Positions 26,362 to 34,877 of a stretch of 64,000 bases of DNA are shown one piece after another. The stretch spans positions 36,770 to 100,769 of the forward strand of contig JAGCFD010000054.1 of assembly GCA_017650305.1 (NCBI GenBank), written 5' to 3'. The notes beneath the pieces were generated by a model. It did not search any database and was not told the DNA's origin. It saw nothing but the letters and a program-made list of their open reading frames with translations. A program made the position numbers and the translations under genes. Each line of letters opens with the position of its first letter. The stretch's first letter is position 1. The DNA comes from Bacteroidales bacterium (lineage in GTDB: Bacteria; Bacteroidota; Bacteroidia; Bacteroidales; WCHB1-69).

Positions 26362-26613
26362 ATGGAGAAGAGAATAGGCACCATTACGGTGTTCATTTAC
26401 AATCGTGCGACCGCTTCGCAAATCAACAGCATTATTTCCCAACATGCCGCCATTATAGTGGCACGTCAAGGTTTGCCCTTTCGAGAGAGCACTTTGTCGG
26501 TCATCTCTATCATTGTTGAAGGAGAGGCCGACCAGATCAACGCCCTTTCCGGGAAACTTGGCAAGTTGCCCGACGTGGAAGTCAAGGCAGTCATGGCTAA
26601 AAACCAAAATTAA
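26362..26613 (+). CDS. TM1266-like small ACT-fold protein, putative iron-only hydrogenase regulator
   Basis: An 83-residue soluble protein that matches the TM1266-type family annotated as putative regulators of the iron-only hydrogenase system: RIGTITVFIYNRATASQINS, then HAAIIVARQGLPF and SVISIIVEGEADQINALSGKLG. The alternation fits an ACT/NikR-C-like ferredoxin fold that binds a small ligand. It lies 27 bases upstream of hydG, its usual neighbour. The regulatory role is inferred from gene neighbourhoods in the family, not demonstrated. Confidence 0.85.
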   Translation: MEKRIGTITVFIYNRATASQINSIISQHAAIIVARQGLPFRESTLSVISIIVEGEADQINALSGKLGKLPDVEVKAVMAKNQN

Positions 26614-26640
26614 GAATTATTCACACTAAAACTATATATT

Positions 26641-28095
26641 ATGCAATTCAATCCAGAGAAATGTCGGATTCCCGATGAAATAGGAAAACCCTTTATTGAT
26701 GAACAGGAAATTTGGGATTACATCAACCAAACAGAAAGTACGCCAGAGCGTGTGCGCGCCATTATCCAGAAGTCACTTGACAAGAATCGTCTTACCATGG
26801 AAGAAACGGCGGTTTTGGTTAACACCACCGATCCTGAGTTGGTGGAGGAAATCAAAGAGGGTGCCCGTGAATTGAAGCGCCGCGTGTATGGCAACCGCAT
26901 CGTTTTATTCGCCCCGCTGTATGTAGGTAATTATTGTATTAATAATTGCAAATATTGTGGCTTCCGTTCCTCTAACAAAGAACAAGTGCGCACCACGTTG
27001 ACCGATGAAGAGTTGGTGCACAATGTGGAAGCTCTTGAGGAAGACGGGCAAAAACGTCTGATTTTGGTCTACGGAGAGTCTCCGAAATATTCTCCTGAAT
27101 ACATTGCCCACACGGTGAAGCTGACATACGCCACCAAGAAAAACAACGGCTCCATCCGTCGTGTCAATATCAATGCCGCCCCGTTGGATGTGGAGGGATT
27201 CCGCACGGTGAAAGAGGCCGGCATAGGCACATATCAGATTTTCCAGGAGACGTATCATCGTGGTGCATACGCCAAATACCATCCTGCCAACACTCGCAAG
27301 GGCGACTATGATTGGCGTCTGACCTCCATGGACCGTGCCCAGCAAGGCGGCATAGATGATAATGGTCTTGGCATCCTCTTCGGTCTGTACGATTGGCGTT
27401 TTGAGGTGCTGGCCATGATCCGTCATACCAACCATCTTGAGGCCTGTTTCAATGTGGGGCCTCATACTATCTCCTTCCCGAGAATCAAGGATGCTTCCGG
27501 TTTGGATATCGATCAGGAGTATATGGTGGATGACGAAACCTTTGAGAAGATCATCGCCATTTTCCGTTTGGCAGTTCCTTATACGGGCATGATTCTGACA
27601 GCAAGAGAGACGGCCGAGTTCCGCGCCAAAGCTATCCAATATGGTATTTCCCAGATTGACGGGGGCACGAACCTGCAAATTGGCGACTACAAATACCACC
27701 ATGAGGATACGGAAAAGAATTCCGACAAGGTTGAAAAGCAGAATCTGGATCGCGAACAGTTCAAGATCGGGGATGACCGCACGTTGGGAGAAATCATTGA
27801 AGAGCTGTTGGATGGTAACTACATTCCGAGTTTTTGTACTGCATGCTATCGTCTGGGACGTACCGGCGAGCACTTCATGGAGTTCAGCGTGCCAGGCTTC
27901 ATCAAACGCTATTGCACGCCTAATGCTATCCTGACGCTGAGCGAATACCTGGTTGACTATGCCACTCCGGAGGTTGCTGCCAAAGGCTGGAAAGTCATTG
28001 AGCAAAACCTTGAAAATGTGGATGAAAAGTTCCGTCCGGAGCTGCTGAAGCGCATTGAAAGAGTGAAAGCCGGCGAAAGAGACTTGTATTTCTAA
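26641..28095 (+). CDS. hydG: [FeFe]-hydrogenase H-cluster radical SAM maturase HydG
   Basis: Radical SAM tyrosine lyase that makes the CO and cyanide ligands of the H-cluster di-iron site. The 484 residues have the AdoMet cluster motif CINNCKYC (Cys99, Cys103, Cys106, CX3CX2C) and, decisively, the C-terminal auxiliary cluster motif CX2CX22C (Cys399, Cys402, Cys425) that separates HydG from the related thiamine enzyme ThiH. Length is normal. It follows the TM1266-like gene. hydE, hydF and a hydrogenase gene, which HydG needs to be useful, are not in the window; they are presumably elsewhere on the chromosome. Confidence 0.95.
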   Translation: MQFNPEKCRIPDEIGKPFIDEQEIWDYINQTESTPERVRAIIQKSLDKNRLTMEETAVLVNTTDPELVEEIKEGARELKRRVYGNRIVLFAPLYVGNYCINNCKYCGFRSSNKEQVRTTLTDEELVHNVEALEEDGQKRLILVYGESPKYSPEYIAHTVKLTYATKKNNGSIRRVNINAAPLDVEGFRTVKEAGIGTYQIFQETYHRGAYAKYHPANTRKGDYDWRLTSMDRAQQGGIDDNGLGILFGLYDWRFEVLAMIRHTNHLEACFNVGPHTISFPRIKDASGLDIDQEYMVDDETFEKIIAIFRLAVPYTGMILTARETAEFRAKAIQYGISQIDGGTNLQIGDYKYHHEDTEKNSDKVEKQNLDREQFKIGDDRTLGEIIEELLDGNYIPSFCTACYRLGRTGEHFMEFSVPGFIKRYCTPNAILTLSEYLVDYATPEVAAKGWKVIEQNLENVDEKFRPELLKRIERVKAGERDLYF

Positions 28096-28098
28096 GGG

Positions 28099-28140
28099 TT
28101 TGTCAGTTATTGTTTTGAGGACAAAATCTTTTTTTTCTTA
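28099..28140 (+). terminator. Possible terminator after hydG
   Basis: A 6-bp stem TTTGTC / GACAAA (28099-28104 and 28120-28125) followed by ATCTTTTTTTTC. The stem is short, so the call is weak. Confidence 0.4.
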
Positions 28141-28190
28141 AAAATTGTAACAAAGCAAAAGGACAGTCCGTATAAATGAAAGTTTTTTTA

Positions 28191-28198
28191 TAATTTTG
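28191..28198 (+). promoter_or_regulatory. -7 promoter box for mreB
   Basis: TAATTTTG followed by CAG, 20 nt before the ATG at 28219. Confidence 0.6.
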
Positions 28199-28218
28199 CA
28201 GTCTTAATTTTAATATTA

Positions 28219-29241
28219 ATGGGTCTGTTTTCAATTTTCACAAAGGAGCTCGCTATAGACTTGGGCACAGCCAACACCGTGATTCTGCATAACAATCAAG
28301 TTGTTGTAGATGAGCCGTCTATCATCGCGATCGATACGAAGACCAACCAGGTGAAAGCTGTTGGCAAAAAGGCGCTCTATATGGAGGGCCGTTGTCCGAA
28401 GGGCATTATCACTCAGCGGCTTTTGAAGGACGGCGTTATAGCGGATTTCCAATATACGGAGTTGATGCTTCGTGAGTTTATCAAGATGACGGGTAGCAAG
28501 GGTTATCTTTTTGCCCCCTCTCTGAAGATGGTTATTTGTATTCCTTCCGGTATCACCGAGGTGGAGGAGCGTGCTGTGCGTGACTCCGCGGAACAGGCGG
28601 GCGCCAAAGATGTCCGTATGATTCACGAACCTATGGCTGCCGCTATCGGTATAGGACTGGATGTACTTGAAGCCAATGGTAATATGATTATCGACATCGG
28701 CGGTGGTACCAGCGAAATCGCTGTGATCGCCCTGGGCGGTATTACCACCAGCACATCAGTCAAAGTGGCCGGTGACAAATTCAACAATGACATCATCGCC
28801 TACATGCGTAGAAACCATAATATCGAAATTGGTTTGGCAACCGCCGAGCAAATCAAGATCAATGTGGGTTCCGCTGTTGAGTCGCTGGACAATCCTCCAC
28901 CAGACTATGAGGTAACGGGTCGTAGCCTTGCCAAAGGCGTGCCGACTGCCGTCACCGTCAACTATCGCGAGATTGCCCAGGCTCTCGACCTCTCCATCTC
29001 TTCTATTGAGATGGCCGTGAGCAGTGCTTTGGAAAAAACCCCGCCCGAGCTTTCCTCCGATATCTATAAAACAGGTATCTATATGGCCGGCGGCGGCTCC
29101 CTCCTCCGAGGTCTCGACAAACGATTGTCGGCGAAGACAGGATTGAAAGTCTATGTGGCAGAAGACCCTCTCCTTGCCGTAGCAAGAGGCACTGCCATAG
29201 CACTGAAGAATTTTGATAAATTCCCTTTCCTAATGAAGTAA
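28219..29241 (+). CDS. mreB: Rod shape-determining actin homologue MreB
   Basis: Forms membrane-bound filaments that guide lateral peptidoglycan synthesis. The 340 residues show the actin-fold motifs: ELAIDLGTANTVI (phosphate 1), CIPSGITEVEERAV, MIIDIGGGTSEIAVIALGG (phosphate 2) and IYMAGGGSLLRGLD (adenosine). The N-terminus MGLFSIFTKE is a likely membrane-binding amphipathic segment. It has its own promoter and terminator, and mreC/mreD do not follow, unlike the common mreBCD cluster. Confidence 0.96.
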   Translation: MGLFSIFTKELAIDLGTANTVILHNNQVVVDEPSIIAIDTKTNQVKAVGKKALYMEGRCPKGIITQRLLKDGVIADFQYTELMLREFIKMTGSKGYLFAPSLKMVICIPSGITEVEERAVRDSAEQAGAKDVRMIHEPMAAAIGIGLDVLEANGNMIIDIGGGTSEIAVIALGGITTSTSVKVAGDKFNNDIIAYMRRNHNIEIGLATAEQIKINVGSAVESLDNPPPDYEVTGRSLAKGVPTAVTVNYREIAQALDLSISSIEMAVSSALEKTPPELSSDIYKTGIYMAGGGSLLRGLDKRLSAKTGLKVYVAEDPLLAVARGTAIALKNFDKFPFLMK

Positions 29242-29254
29242 TAATTTATCTACT

Positions 29255-29285
29255 AAAAGCCGGTTTTGATGCCGGCTTTTTTTTT
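29255..29285 (+). terminator. Intrinsic terminator after mreB
   Basis: Perfect 9-bp stem AAAAGCCGG / CCGGCTTTT (29255-29263 and 29272-29280) with an 8-base loop, followed by TTTTT. Confidence 0.9.
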
Positions 29286-29316
29286 CTGATTTTTTCACTT
29301 TCTTACGGAAAAATTG

Positions 29317-29324
29317 TATTTTTG
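29317..29324 (+). promoter_or_regulatory. -7 promoter box for the universal stress protein gene
   Basis: TATTTTTG followed by TCC; lacks the usual C after TTTG. Leader of about 65 nt to the ATG at 29395. Confidence 0.5.
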
Positions 29325-29394
29325 TCCATTCTTTTTTCCATCGTGAAAAAGTCTTCTTTTTCGTGAAAGTATTAACAACAAAACAATAGACACT

Positions 29395-30234
29395 ATGAAA
29401 AATATTCTTGTCGGTATTGACTTTTCCAACAGCGCTATGACAGCTATGCGTCATGCAGTAGCATTAGCACTCAAATCTGAAGCCACCTTGCACTTGGTCT
29501 GGGTAAAGACCCCTGGTGCCGAGAAAAACATTGAAGAGAATGATAGATATCTTGGAGATATCCAAGCAAAATTGAACGATTGGGTTAATCTCTGCCGTAA
29601 AGAGTCCCCATCCACACCTGTCAACAGTATTATTTTGGAAGGCAAGGTGCATGTCGCCATCACCCAATATGCCAAAAACTTGCCAGAATCTATCATCGTG
29701 ATGGGCGCACACGGAACCTCCGGTTTTGAGGAGGGATATATCGGCAACAATGCATATCGTCTGATCAACTCTTCTGATGTACCGGTGCTGATTATGCGCG
29801 AGAGCATCCAAATCAACAGGGATTTGCATAAGATTTTCGTCCCGATTGACACCAGTTTCGAGACATTGCAGAAGATCAAATATGCTACCCAGCTGGCTAA
29901 GATGTTCGCGGCTCAGATCTTGCTGTACGGCGTCAACTATCCAAACAACCCGGATGTTCGCCATATTATCAATGTCCAGTTGCGCCACGCTGCAGACATG
30001 TGTGACGAGGCCAATGTACGCTATAACATTGAAACAGAGAACATCAACCATAATGATGTCTGCAACACCATTCTGGCTTCAGCCCAGAATTTTGACGCCA
30101 ACCTGATCGTCATCATGCGTGAGGAGAATGAGACGGATTTCACGGCATCCCGCAATATGCGCCAGATTTTGAGTACTTGCGCTATGCCTCTGTACATTAT
30201 CCCCAATGTTAACGCCTATACCGTAAGTCGCTAA
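29395..30234 (+). CDS. Tandem-domain universal stress protein
   Basis: A 279-residue soluble protein made of two Usp domains (about 1-140 and 145-275). The first keeps the ATP-binding signature G-2X-G-9X-G in MGAHGTSGFEEGYIGN (about 102-117); in the second the matching place reads IVIMREENETDFTASRNMRQ, so ATP binding there is probably lost. Such tandem proteins act in stress tolerance, with no single biochemical role. Its stop codon overlaps the start of the flavin reductase gene by one base (TAATG), indicating translational coupling. Confidence 0.88.
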   Translation: MKNILVGIDFSNSAMTAMRHAVALALKSEATLHLVWVKTPGAEKNIEENDRYLGDIQAKLNDWVNLCRKESPSTPVNSIILEGKVHVAITQYAKNLPESIIVMGAHGTSGFEEGYIGNNAYRLINSSDVPVLIMRESIQINRDLHKIFVPIDTSFETLQKIKYATQLAKMFAAQILLYGVNYPNNPDVRHIINVQLRHAADMCDEANVRYNIETENINHNDVCNTILASAQNFDANLIVIMREENETDFTASRNMRQILSTCAMPLYIIPNVNAYTVSR

Positions 30235-30815
30235 TGGTAAGAAACGGGAAGCGCCTTCTGCGTGCCGGCAATATGCTGAACCCCACCCCCGTGGTGATGG
30301 TCTCCTGTGGCGATACGGTCGATGAATACAATATCATAACAGTGGCTTGGACCGGGACATTATGTTCTGATCCGCCACTATGTTATATTTCAGTACGACC
30401 CTCAAGGCATTCGTATGGCATCATCCAACGGACAGGAGAGTTTGTGATCAATCTGGTCAGTCAGGAGCTGGCCACCGTGGCCGATTGGTGCGGTGTGCGT
30501 TCTGGCAAAGACCATCATAAGTTCATGGAGACAGGCCTGACTCCTGTGCGAGGAACCAAGGTGTCTGCCCCCATGATTGAAGAAGCCCCCGTCAATATTG
30601 AGTGTAAGGTTCAGAAGGTCGTACCGCTTGGCTTACACGACATGTTTGTGGCGGAGGTGTTGGCTGTTCATGCCAAAGATGAGCTTTTCAACCGTAAGAC
30701 CGATGCCCTGGAGATGCAGCGAGCCAACTTGGTGACCTATTCCCACGGTCATTATTACAACCTGGGGAAGATCATTGGAAAATTTGGATTTTCAGTTGAG
30801 AAAAAGAAACAGTAA
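30234..30815 (+). CDS. Flavin reductase-like FMN-binding protein
   Basis: A 193-residue protein with the flavin reductase-like split-barrel fold: PTPVVMVSCGD (about 17-27), NIITVAWTGTLCSDPPLCYI (about 33-52), SVRPSRHSYGIIQRTGEFVI. Members bind FMN and reduce it or act as electron-transfer partners; the partner here is unknown. An internal ATG at 30273 is possible but would remove part of the conserved N-terminus. It is coupled to the stress protein gene upstream and followed after 3 bases by the Nif3 gene. Confidence 0.88.
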   Translation: MVRNGKRLLRAGNMLNPTPVVMVSCGDTVDEYNIITVAWTGTLCSDPPLCYISVRPSRHSYGIIQRTGEFVINLVSQELATVADWCGVRSGKDHHKFMETGLTPVRGTKVSAPMIEEAPVNIECKVQKVVPLGLHDMFVAEVLAVHAKDELFNRKTDALEMQRANLVTYSHGHYYNLGKIIGKFGFSVEKKKQ

Positions 30816-30818
30816 AAG

Positions 30819-31916
30819 ATGCAGATAAAAGAAGTCACGGCTTTTTTGGAGCAAAGATTTCCTCTTTGGCTTCAGGAAGATTTCGATAATTGCGGCGTCC
30901 AGTGCGGCGATGTCTCCCAAGAGGTGACAGGCGTGCTGGTGTGTTTTGAGATGTCTTTGGAAATCATTGAGGAGGCTATTGCCCAAGGTGCCAACTTGGT
31001 GATTTCCCACCATCCTTTGATGCTTAAACGAGGTATTTGCAAGATACAACCTACCGACCGAGTTGGTGAGATGCTTTGTAAGGCCTTGGAGCACAAGATG
31101 GTGCTGTATTCTATGCACACCAATATTGACTGTGCTCAGGGTGGTGGCAACGATGTGTTTGCAGAGATGCTGGGATTGACAGAGACATCAGTTTTGGTTC
31201 CCCAAGCGGGCCATCTTCGCAAGGTGGTGGTTTTTGTTCCTGCCGACCATGCCGACACGATGCGCCAAGCTTTGGCGGAGGTGGGGTGTGGCAAGATGGG
31301 TAATTATGACCGTTGCGCCTATTCTATGTCTGGAACCGGCTCTTTCCGACCTAATGCCGAAGCAAAACCTTTTATCGGACAGGCTTTGCAAGAGGAACAT
31401 GTAGAGGAAGAACGCGTAGAGATGATATTCCCCGCCCCGCTCTTGCGAAAGGTTGTGGCTACCATCTATCAAAACCACCCTTATGAAGAACCGGCTTTTG
31501 ACATTCTTCATCTCGAAAACCCATCCCGGACTGAAGGTCTCGGACGCGTAGGCTTTTTGCCCCAACCGATGGCCTTGCCTGAGTTTTTGAAATATCTGCA
31601 AGACAAAATGCAGATAAAACACCTCCGCTATGCTGGTCCCACTGACAAAATCATCCACAAGGTGGCCCTTTGCGGTGGTGGCGGAGCTTCCTTCATAGAG
31701 GCTGCCATGGCTGCCGGCGCCGACGCTTACGTGACAGGCGATGTTAAATATCATGACTTTTTCCGAAGCAACCAAAAGATGATCATAGCCGATATCGGTC
31801 ATTATGAAAGTGAATCCTTTATAAAAGAAATAATTTATAGAGAAATAAAAGAAAAATTTTCTACCTTTGCCGTTTCAATCGCCAAAACGGAAAAAATGAA
31901 TATTTTTTACGTATAG
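30819..31916 (+). CDS. Nif3-like dinuclear metal-centre protein
   Basis: A conserved 365-residue protein of the NIF3/YbgI family, often annotated as GTP cyclohydrolase 1 type 2 homologue, that forms hexameric toroids with a two-metal site. Metal motifs are visible as LVISHHPLML (about 66-75), SMHTNIDCAQGGGND (about 98-112) and the C-terminal VTGDVKYHDF. The middle third (about 125-240, RKVVVFVPADHADTM onwards) is the inserted PII-like domain common in longer members. Next in line comes the zinc-ribbon coiled-coil gene, a pairing seen in other Bacteroidota. The 3-prime end of the gene contains a promoter box for that next gene. Physiological role unresolved. Confidence 0.9.
   Translation: MQIKEVTAFLEQRFPLWLQEDFDNCGVQCGDVSQEVTGVLVCFEMSLEIIEEAIAQGANLVISHHPLMLKRGICKIQPTDRVGEMLCKALEHKMVLYSMHTNIDCAQGGGNDVFAEMLGLTETSVLVPQAGHLRKVVVFVPADHADTMRQALAEVGCGKMGNYDRCAYSMSGTGSFRPNAEAKPFIGQALQEEHVEEERVEMIFPAPLLRKVVATIYQNHPYEEPAFDILHLENPSRTEGLGRVGFLPQPMALPEFLKYLQDKMQIKHLRYAGPTDKIIHKVALCGGGGASFIEAAMAAGADAYVTGDVKYHDFFRSNQKMIIADIGHYESESFIKEIIYREIKEKFSTFAVSIAKTEKMNIFYV
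31862..31869 (+). promoter_or_regulatory. -7 promoter box inside the Nif3 gene, likely for the zinc-ribbon gene
   Basis: TACCTTTG followed by CCG lies within the last 55 bases of the Nif3 coding sequence. The zinc-ribbon start codon at 31945 is 75 nt downstream, so that gene may have its own transcript. Confidence 0.45.
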
Positions 31917-31944
31917 TTTTAAGAATCAAATAATTATCAATACT

Positions 31945-32874
31945 ATGCCTTCAAAAAAGACAACAACGAAAACGGAAGAAAAAACGAAAGCTACTCCTAA
32001 AAAAACCAAAACTGCAACCCCGCGCAAGGTAGCTGAAGAGGAAGTGAAAATTGAAAAAACTGCCGAAGGTGTCATTGAGGTGAAAAAAATGGACCAAACT
32101 CAAAACACCGCAGAGGAACTGTCTATTGAACAAAAACTTCTTTCTTTATACAATCTTCAACAGATTTGCTCAAAGATTGACAATATTAGAATGATCAGAG
32201 GCGAATTGCCAGAGGAAATCAGAGACAAGGAAGATGAATGCGAAGGCAAGAGAACGCGTATTGCCAACCTGCAAGAAGAGATCAGAAACCTCAAAACCAA
32301 CATTGCAGGCGAGAATACCAAGAAGTCTGACGCTACTTCTTCTATCAAGAGATATGAGGAACAGCAAAACAATGTTCGCAACAATCGCGAATATGAATCT
32401 TTAAGTAAAGAGATTGACTATCAAAATCTTGAAATTCAGGTTGCTGACAAACACATAGCAAAGTTCGAAGCTGAGATTGCTGAAAAAGAGGCCAAAATTG
32501 AAGAGACCCAAAAACGTCTTTCCGAATTGGAAGAGATTCTCAAACAGAAGAAAGAGGAGTTGGAGGTTATCGTGGCTGATACCGAGAAGGAAGAGGCAGA
32601 GTTGACCGCAAAAGCAGAGGAGTTGAGAAAAAAAGTCGATGAGCGTTTGTTGACAGCTTTTGAGCGTATTCGTAAAAACGCCCACAACGGCCTGGCTATC
32701 GTTAAGATTGATCGTGATGCTTGTGGTGGTTGCTTCAGCAAGATTCCGCCTCAACGTCAGCTCGACATTGCACTTCACAAAAAAATTATCGTTTGCGAAG
32801 CTTGCGGTCGTATTTTTATTGACGACAAACTGGTAAACAGTCAGGAAGAAACTGTAGTTGTGCCGGCTGAATAG
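31945..32874 (+). CDS. Coiled-coil protein with C4 zinc ribbon and lysine/threonine-rich N-terminal tail
   Basis: A 309-residue soluble protein. The core matches the widespread family of coiled-coil proteins ending in a C4-type zinc ribbon: a long antiparallel coiled coil (about 65-250) and the ribbon with Cys260, Cys263, Cys284 and Cys287 (DACGGCF and VCEACGR). Unusually, about 50 residues precede the core, rich in Lys, Thr and Pro (KTTTKTEEKTKATPKKTK), resembling a histone H1-like disordered tail. Nucleic-acid binding is a reasonable inference for tail and ribbon, but is not proven. It follows Nif3 and ends at a strong terminator. Confidence 0.85.
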   Translation: MPSKKTTTKTEEKTKATPKKTKTATPRKVAEEEVKIEKTAEGVIEVKKMDQTQNTAEELSIEQKLLSLYNLQQICSKIDNIRMIRGELPEEIRDKEDECEGKRTRIANLQEEIRNLKTNIAGENTKKSDATSSIKRYEEQQNNVRNNREYESLSKEIDYQNLEIQVADKHIAKFEAEIAEKEAKIEETQKRLSELEEILKQKKEELEVIVADTEKEEAELTAKAEELRKKVDERLLTAFERIRKNAHNGLAIVKIDRDACGGCFSKIPPQRQLDIALHKKIIVCEACGRIFIDDKLVNSQEETVVVPAE

Positions 32875-32902
32875 TTTTTAGAGTATCATTTTCCAAGATA
32901 TG

Positions 32903-32941
32903 AAAGAGACCGCTGACTAAGAGTTGGCGGTCTCTTTTTTT
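32903..32941 (+). terminator. Intrinsic terminator after the zinc-ribbon gene
   Basis: Perfect 11-bp stem AAAGAGACCGC / GCGGTCTCTTT (32903-32913 and 32927-32937) followed by TTTT. Confidence 0.9.
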
Positions 32942-32953
32942 GATTAAAATTGT

Positions 32954-32961
32954 TATTTTTG
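32954..32961 (+). promoter_or_regulatory. -7 promoter box for sodB
   Basis: TATTTTTG followed by CATT, 32 nt before the ATG at 32994, just after the preceding terminator. Confidence 0.6.
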
Positions 32962-32993
32962 CATTTTATTATTCATCTTAAAAACAAAGAACA

Positions 32994-33581
32994 ATGGAAA
33001 AATTTGATTTAATGACATTACCATACGCTTCCGAAGCATTGGAGCCTATTATCAGTCGGGAAACCATCGGTTTTCACCATGGCAAACATCTTCAGGCATA
33101 CGTAAATAACCTCAACGCCGCTATTGCAGGTACCCCTTTCGAAAGTAAAACGCTTGAGGAAATTGTGCTGACAGCTGAAGGTGGCATGTTGAACAATGCA
33201 GGGCAGATTTTGAATCACAACCTCTACTTCGGACAGTTTATGGCACCGAAAGAGGATAACAAGCCGACAGGGGCACTGGCCGAAACCATCAACGCGCAAT
33301 TCGGTTCCTTTGAGCAGTTCCAAGAGGATTTCGTCAAGAAGGGAGTGGGTCTTTTCGGTTCCGGCTGGGTGTGGCTTTCCGCCGCCGAGGATGGTCGGCT
33401 GGTCATCACGCAAGAGCCTAACGCAGCCAATCCCATTCAAAAAGGCTTGATTCCGCTGCTAACTTTTGATGTCTGGGAGCATGCCTACTATCTCGACTAT
33501 CAGAACCGCCGTCCCGACCATCTGAAAGCTTTGTGGTCCATCATCAATTGGGAGGAGGTGGCATCCCGTTATGAAAAATAA
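32994..33581 (+). CDS. sodB: Superoxide dismutase (Fe/Mn family)
   Basis: Converts superoxide to oxygen and hydrogen peroxide in the cytosol. The 195 residues contain the four metal ligands of the Fe/Mn family: His28 in GFHHGKHLQAYV, the second His in LNHNLYFGQF, and Asp and His in FDVWEHAYYLDYQNRRPDHL. Length is normal for the bacterial dimeric enzyme. Metal preference (Fe, Mn or either) cannot be decided from the sequence. Has its own promoter; hutI follows after 31 bases. Confidence 0.96.
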   Translation: MEKFDLMTLPYASEALEPIISRETIGFHHGKHLQAYVNNLNAAIAGTPFESKTLEEIVLTAEGGMLNNAGQILNHNLYFGQFMAPKEDNKPTGALAETINAQFGSFEQFQEDFVKKGVGLFGSGWVWLSAAEDGRLVITQEPNAANPIQKGLIPLLTFDVWEHAYYLDYQNRRPDHLKALWSIINWEEVASRYEK

Positions 33582-33612
33582 AGATCATTCTTAAAAAACT
33601 TAAATTTACGTT

Positions 33613-34866
33613 ATGGCTATTTTAGTGACAAACATCAAACAGTTGGTACAAGCTGAGCCGCGCAAGATCACATTTCGTGCAGGCAAGGAGATGCAACATC
33701 TGCCCATCATAGAGAACGCCTACCTTCTGACGGTGGGCGATACCATCAAGGACTTCGGCCGGATGGAGGATCTCGACCGCTCCTCTTTGGCGAAAATAAA
33801 AGAACCATTACAGGAAATAGATGCTACGGGACGCATGGTGTTCCCTTCATTTTGTGACTCACACACTCATATTGTCTATGCCGGCAGTCGCGAGGTGGAA
33901 TACATCGACAAAATCAAAGGGCTCAGCTATGAGGAGATTGCCAAGCGTGGCGGTGGCATCCTGAACTCCGCCAAGCGGTTGCACGAAAGTTCGGAGGAGG
34001 AGCTCTACGACCAGGCCTGGCAACGACTGGAGGAGATGGCCTCATACGGCACCGGTGCTGTGGAAATCAAGAGCGGCTATGGGCTCTCCACCGAGGACGA
34101 ACTCAAGATGCTGCGCGTCATCCGCCGTCTGAAGGAGAAATCCCCGATGCTCATCAAGGCTAACTTCCTGGGTGCGCACGCAGTGCCGGCCGAGTATAAG
34201 CAAGACCCTGATGCTTACGTGGACCTTATTATCAACGAGATGATTCCCATGGTGGCAGCGGAAGAGCTGGCCGATTTCATCGATGTTTTTTGCGACAAAG
34301 GCTTCTTCACAGTGGAGCAGACAGAGAGAATGCTGATGCAGGGCATCAAGTATGGATTGCGCCCCAAGATTCATGCCAATGAACTGGACTACTCAGGCGG
34401 CATCCAGGTGGGTGTAAAATATAATGCGCTGTCTGTTGACCATTTGGAATATACGGGTGATGCAGAGATTGCCGCCTTGAAGGGTAGTGAGACGATGCCG
34501 ACTATTTTGCCCGGGGCAGCCTTCTTCCTTGGGATGGTCTGCGCCCCCGCCCGCAAAATGATGGACGCCGGTCTGCCGGTGGCATTGGCTTCCGACTTTA
34601 ACCCAGGCTCCTGCCCCTCCGGCAATATGCAGTTGGTGGTGGCCATGGGTTCCATAATGTACAAAATGCTGCCTGAAGAGATCATCAATGCGACTACCAT
34701 CAATACAGCATACGCTTTGGGAGAACAGGAAGTTGTGGGTTCCATCACCAAAGGTAAGAGAGCCAACTTCTTCATCACCAAGCCGATGGATACGGTCTAT
34801 TTCATGAACTACGCCTTCGGTAGCAACAAGATTGAACGCTACTTCTTGAACGGGAAAGAACAGTAA
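33613..34866 (+). CDS. hutI: Imidazolonepropionase
   Basis: Third enzyme of histidine degradation, hydrolysing imidazolone-5-propionate to formiminoglutamate. The 417-residue amidohydrolase has the metal motif FCDSHTHIVYAGSREVEY (about 79-96), GTGAVEIKSGYGLSTEDELK, HANELDYSGG and the SDFNPGSCPSGNMQ loop near residue 330. No hutH, hutU or formimidoyltransferase gene is in the window, so the pathway is split or incomplete. It may be co-transcribed with sodB (31-base gap). Confidence 0.95.
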   Translation: MAILVTNIKQLVQAEPRKITFRAGKEMQHLPIIENAYLLTVGDTIKDFGRMEDLDRSSLAKIKEPLQEIDATGRMVFPSFCDSHTHIVYAGSREVEYIDKIKGLSYEEIAKRGGGILNSAKRLHESSEEELYDQAWQRLEEMASYGTGAVEIKSGYGLSTEDELKMLRVIRRLKEKSPMLIKANFLGAHAVPAEYKQDPDAYVDLIINEMIPMVAAEELADFIDVFCDKGFFTVEQTERMLMQGIKYGLRPKIHANELDYSGGIQVGVKYNALSVDHLEYTGDAEIAALKGSETMPTILPGAAFFLGMVCAPARKMMDAGLPVALASDFNPGSCPSGNMQLVVAMGSIMYKMLPEEIINATTINTAYALGEQEVVGSITKGKRANFFITKPMDTVYFMNYAFGSNKIERYFLNGKEQ

Positions 34867-34877
34867 TCGAGAGGATA

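Noticed and set aside
26641-28095. Possible ThiH (thiamine) rather than HydG
   Set aside because: The C-terminal CX2CX22C motif (Cys399, Cys402, Cys425) and the TM1266-like neighbour point to HydG, and no thi genes are nearby.
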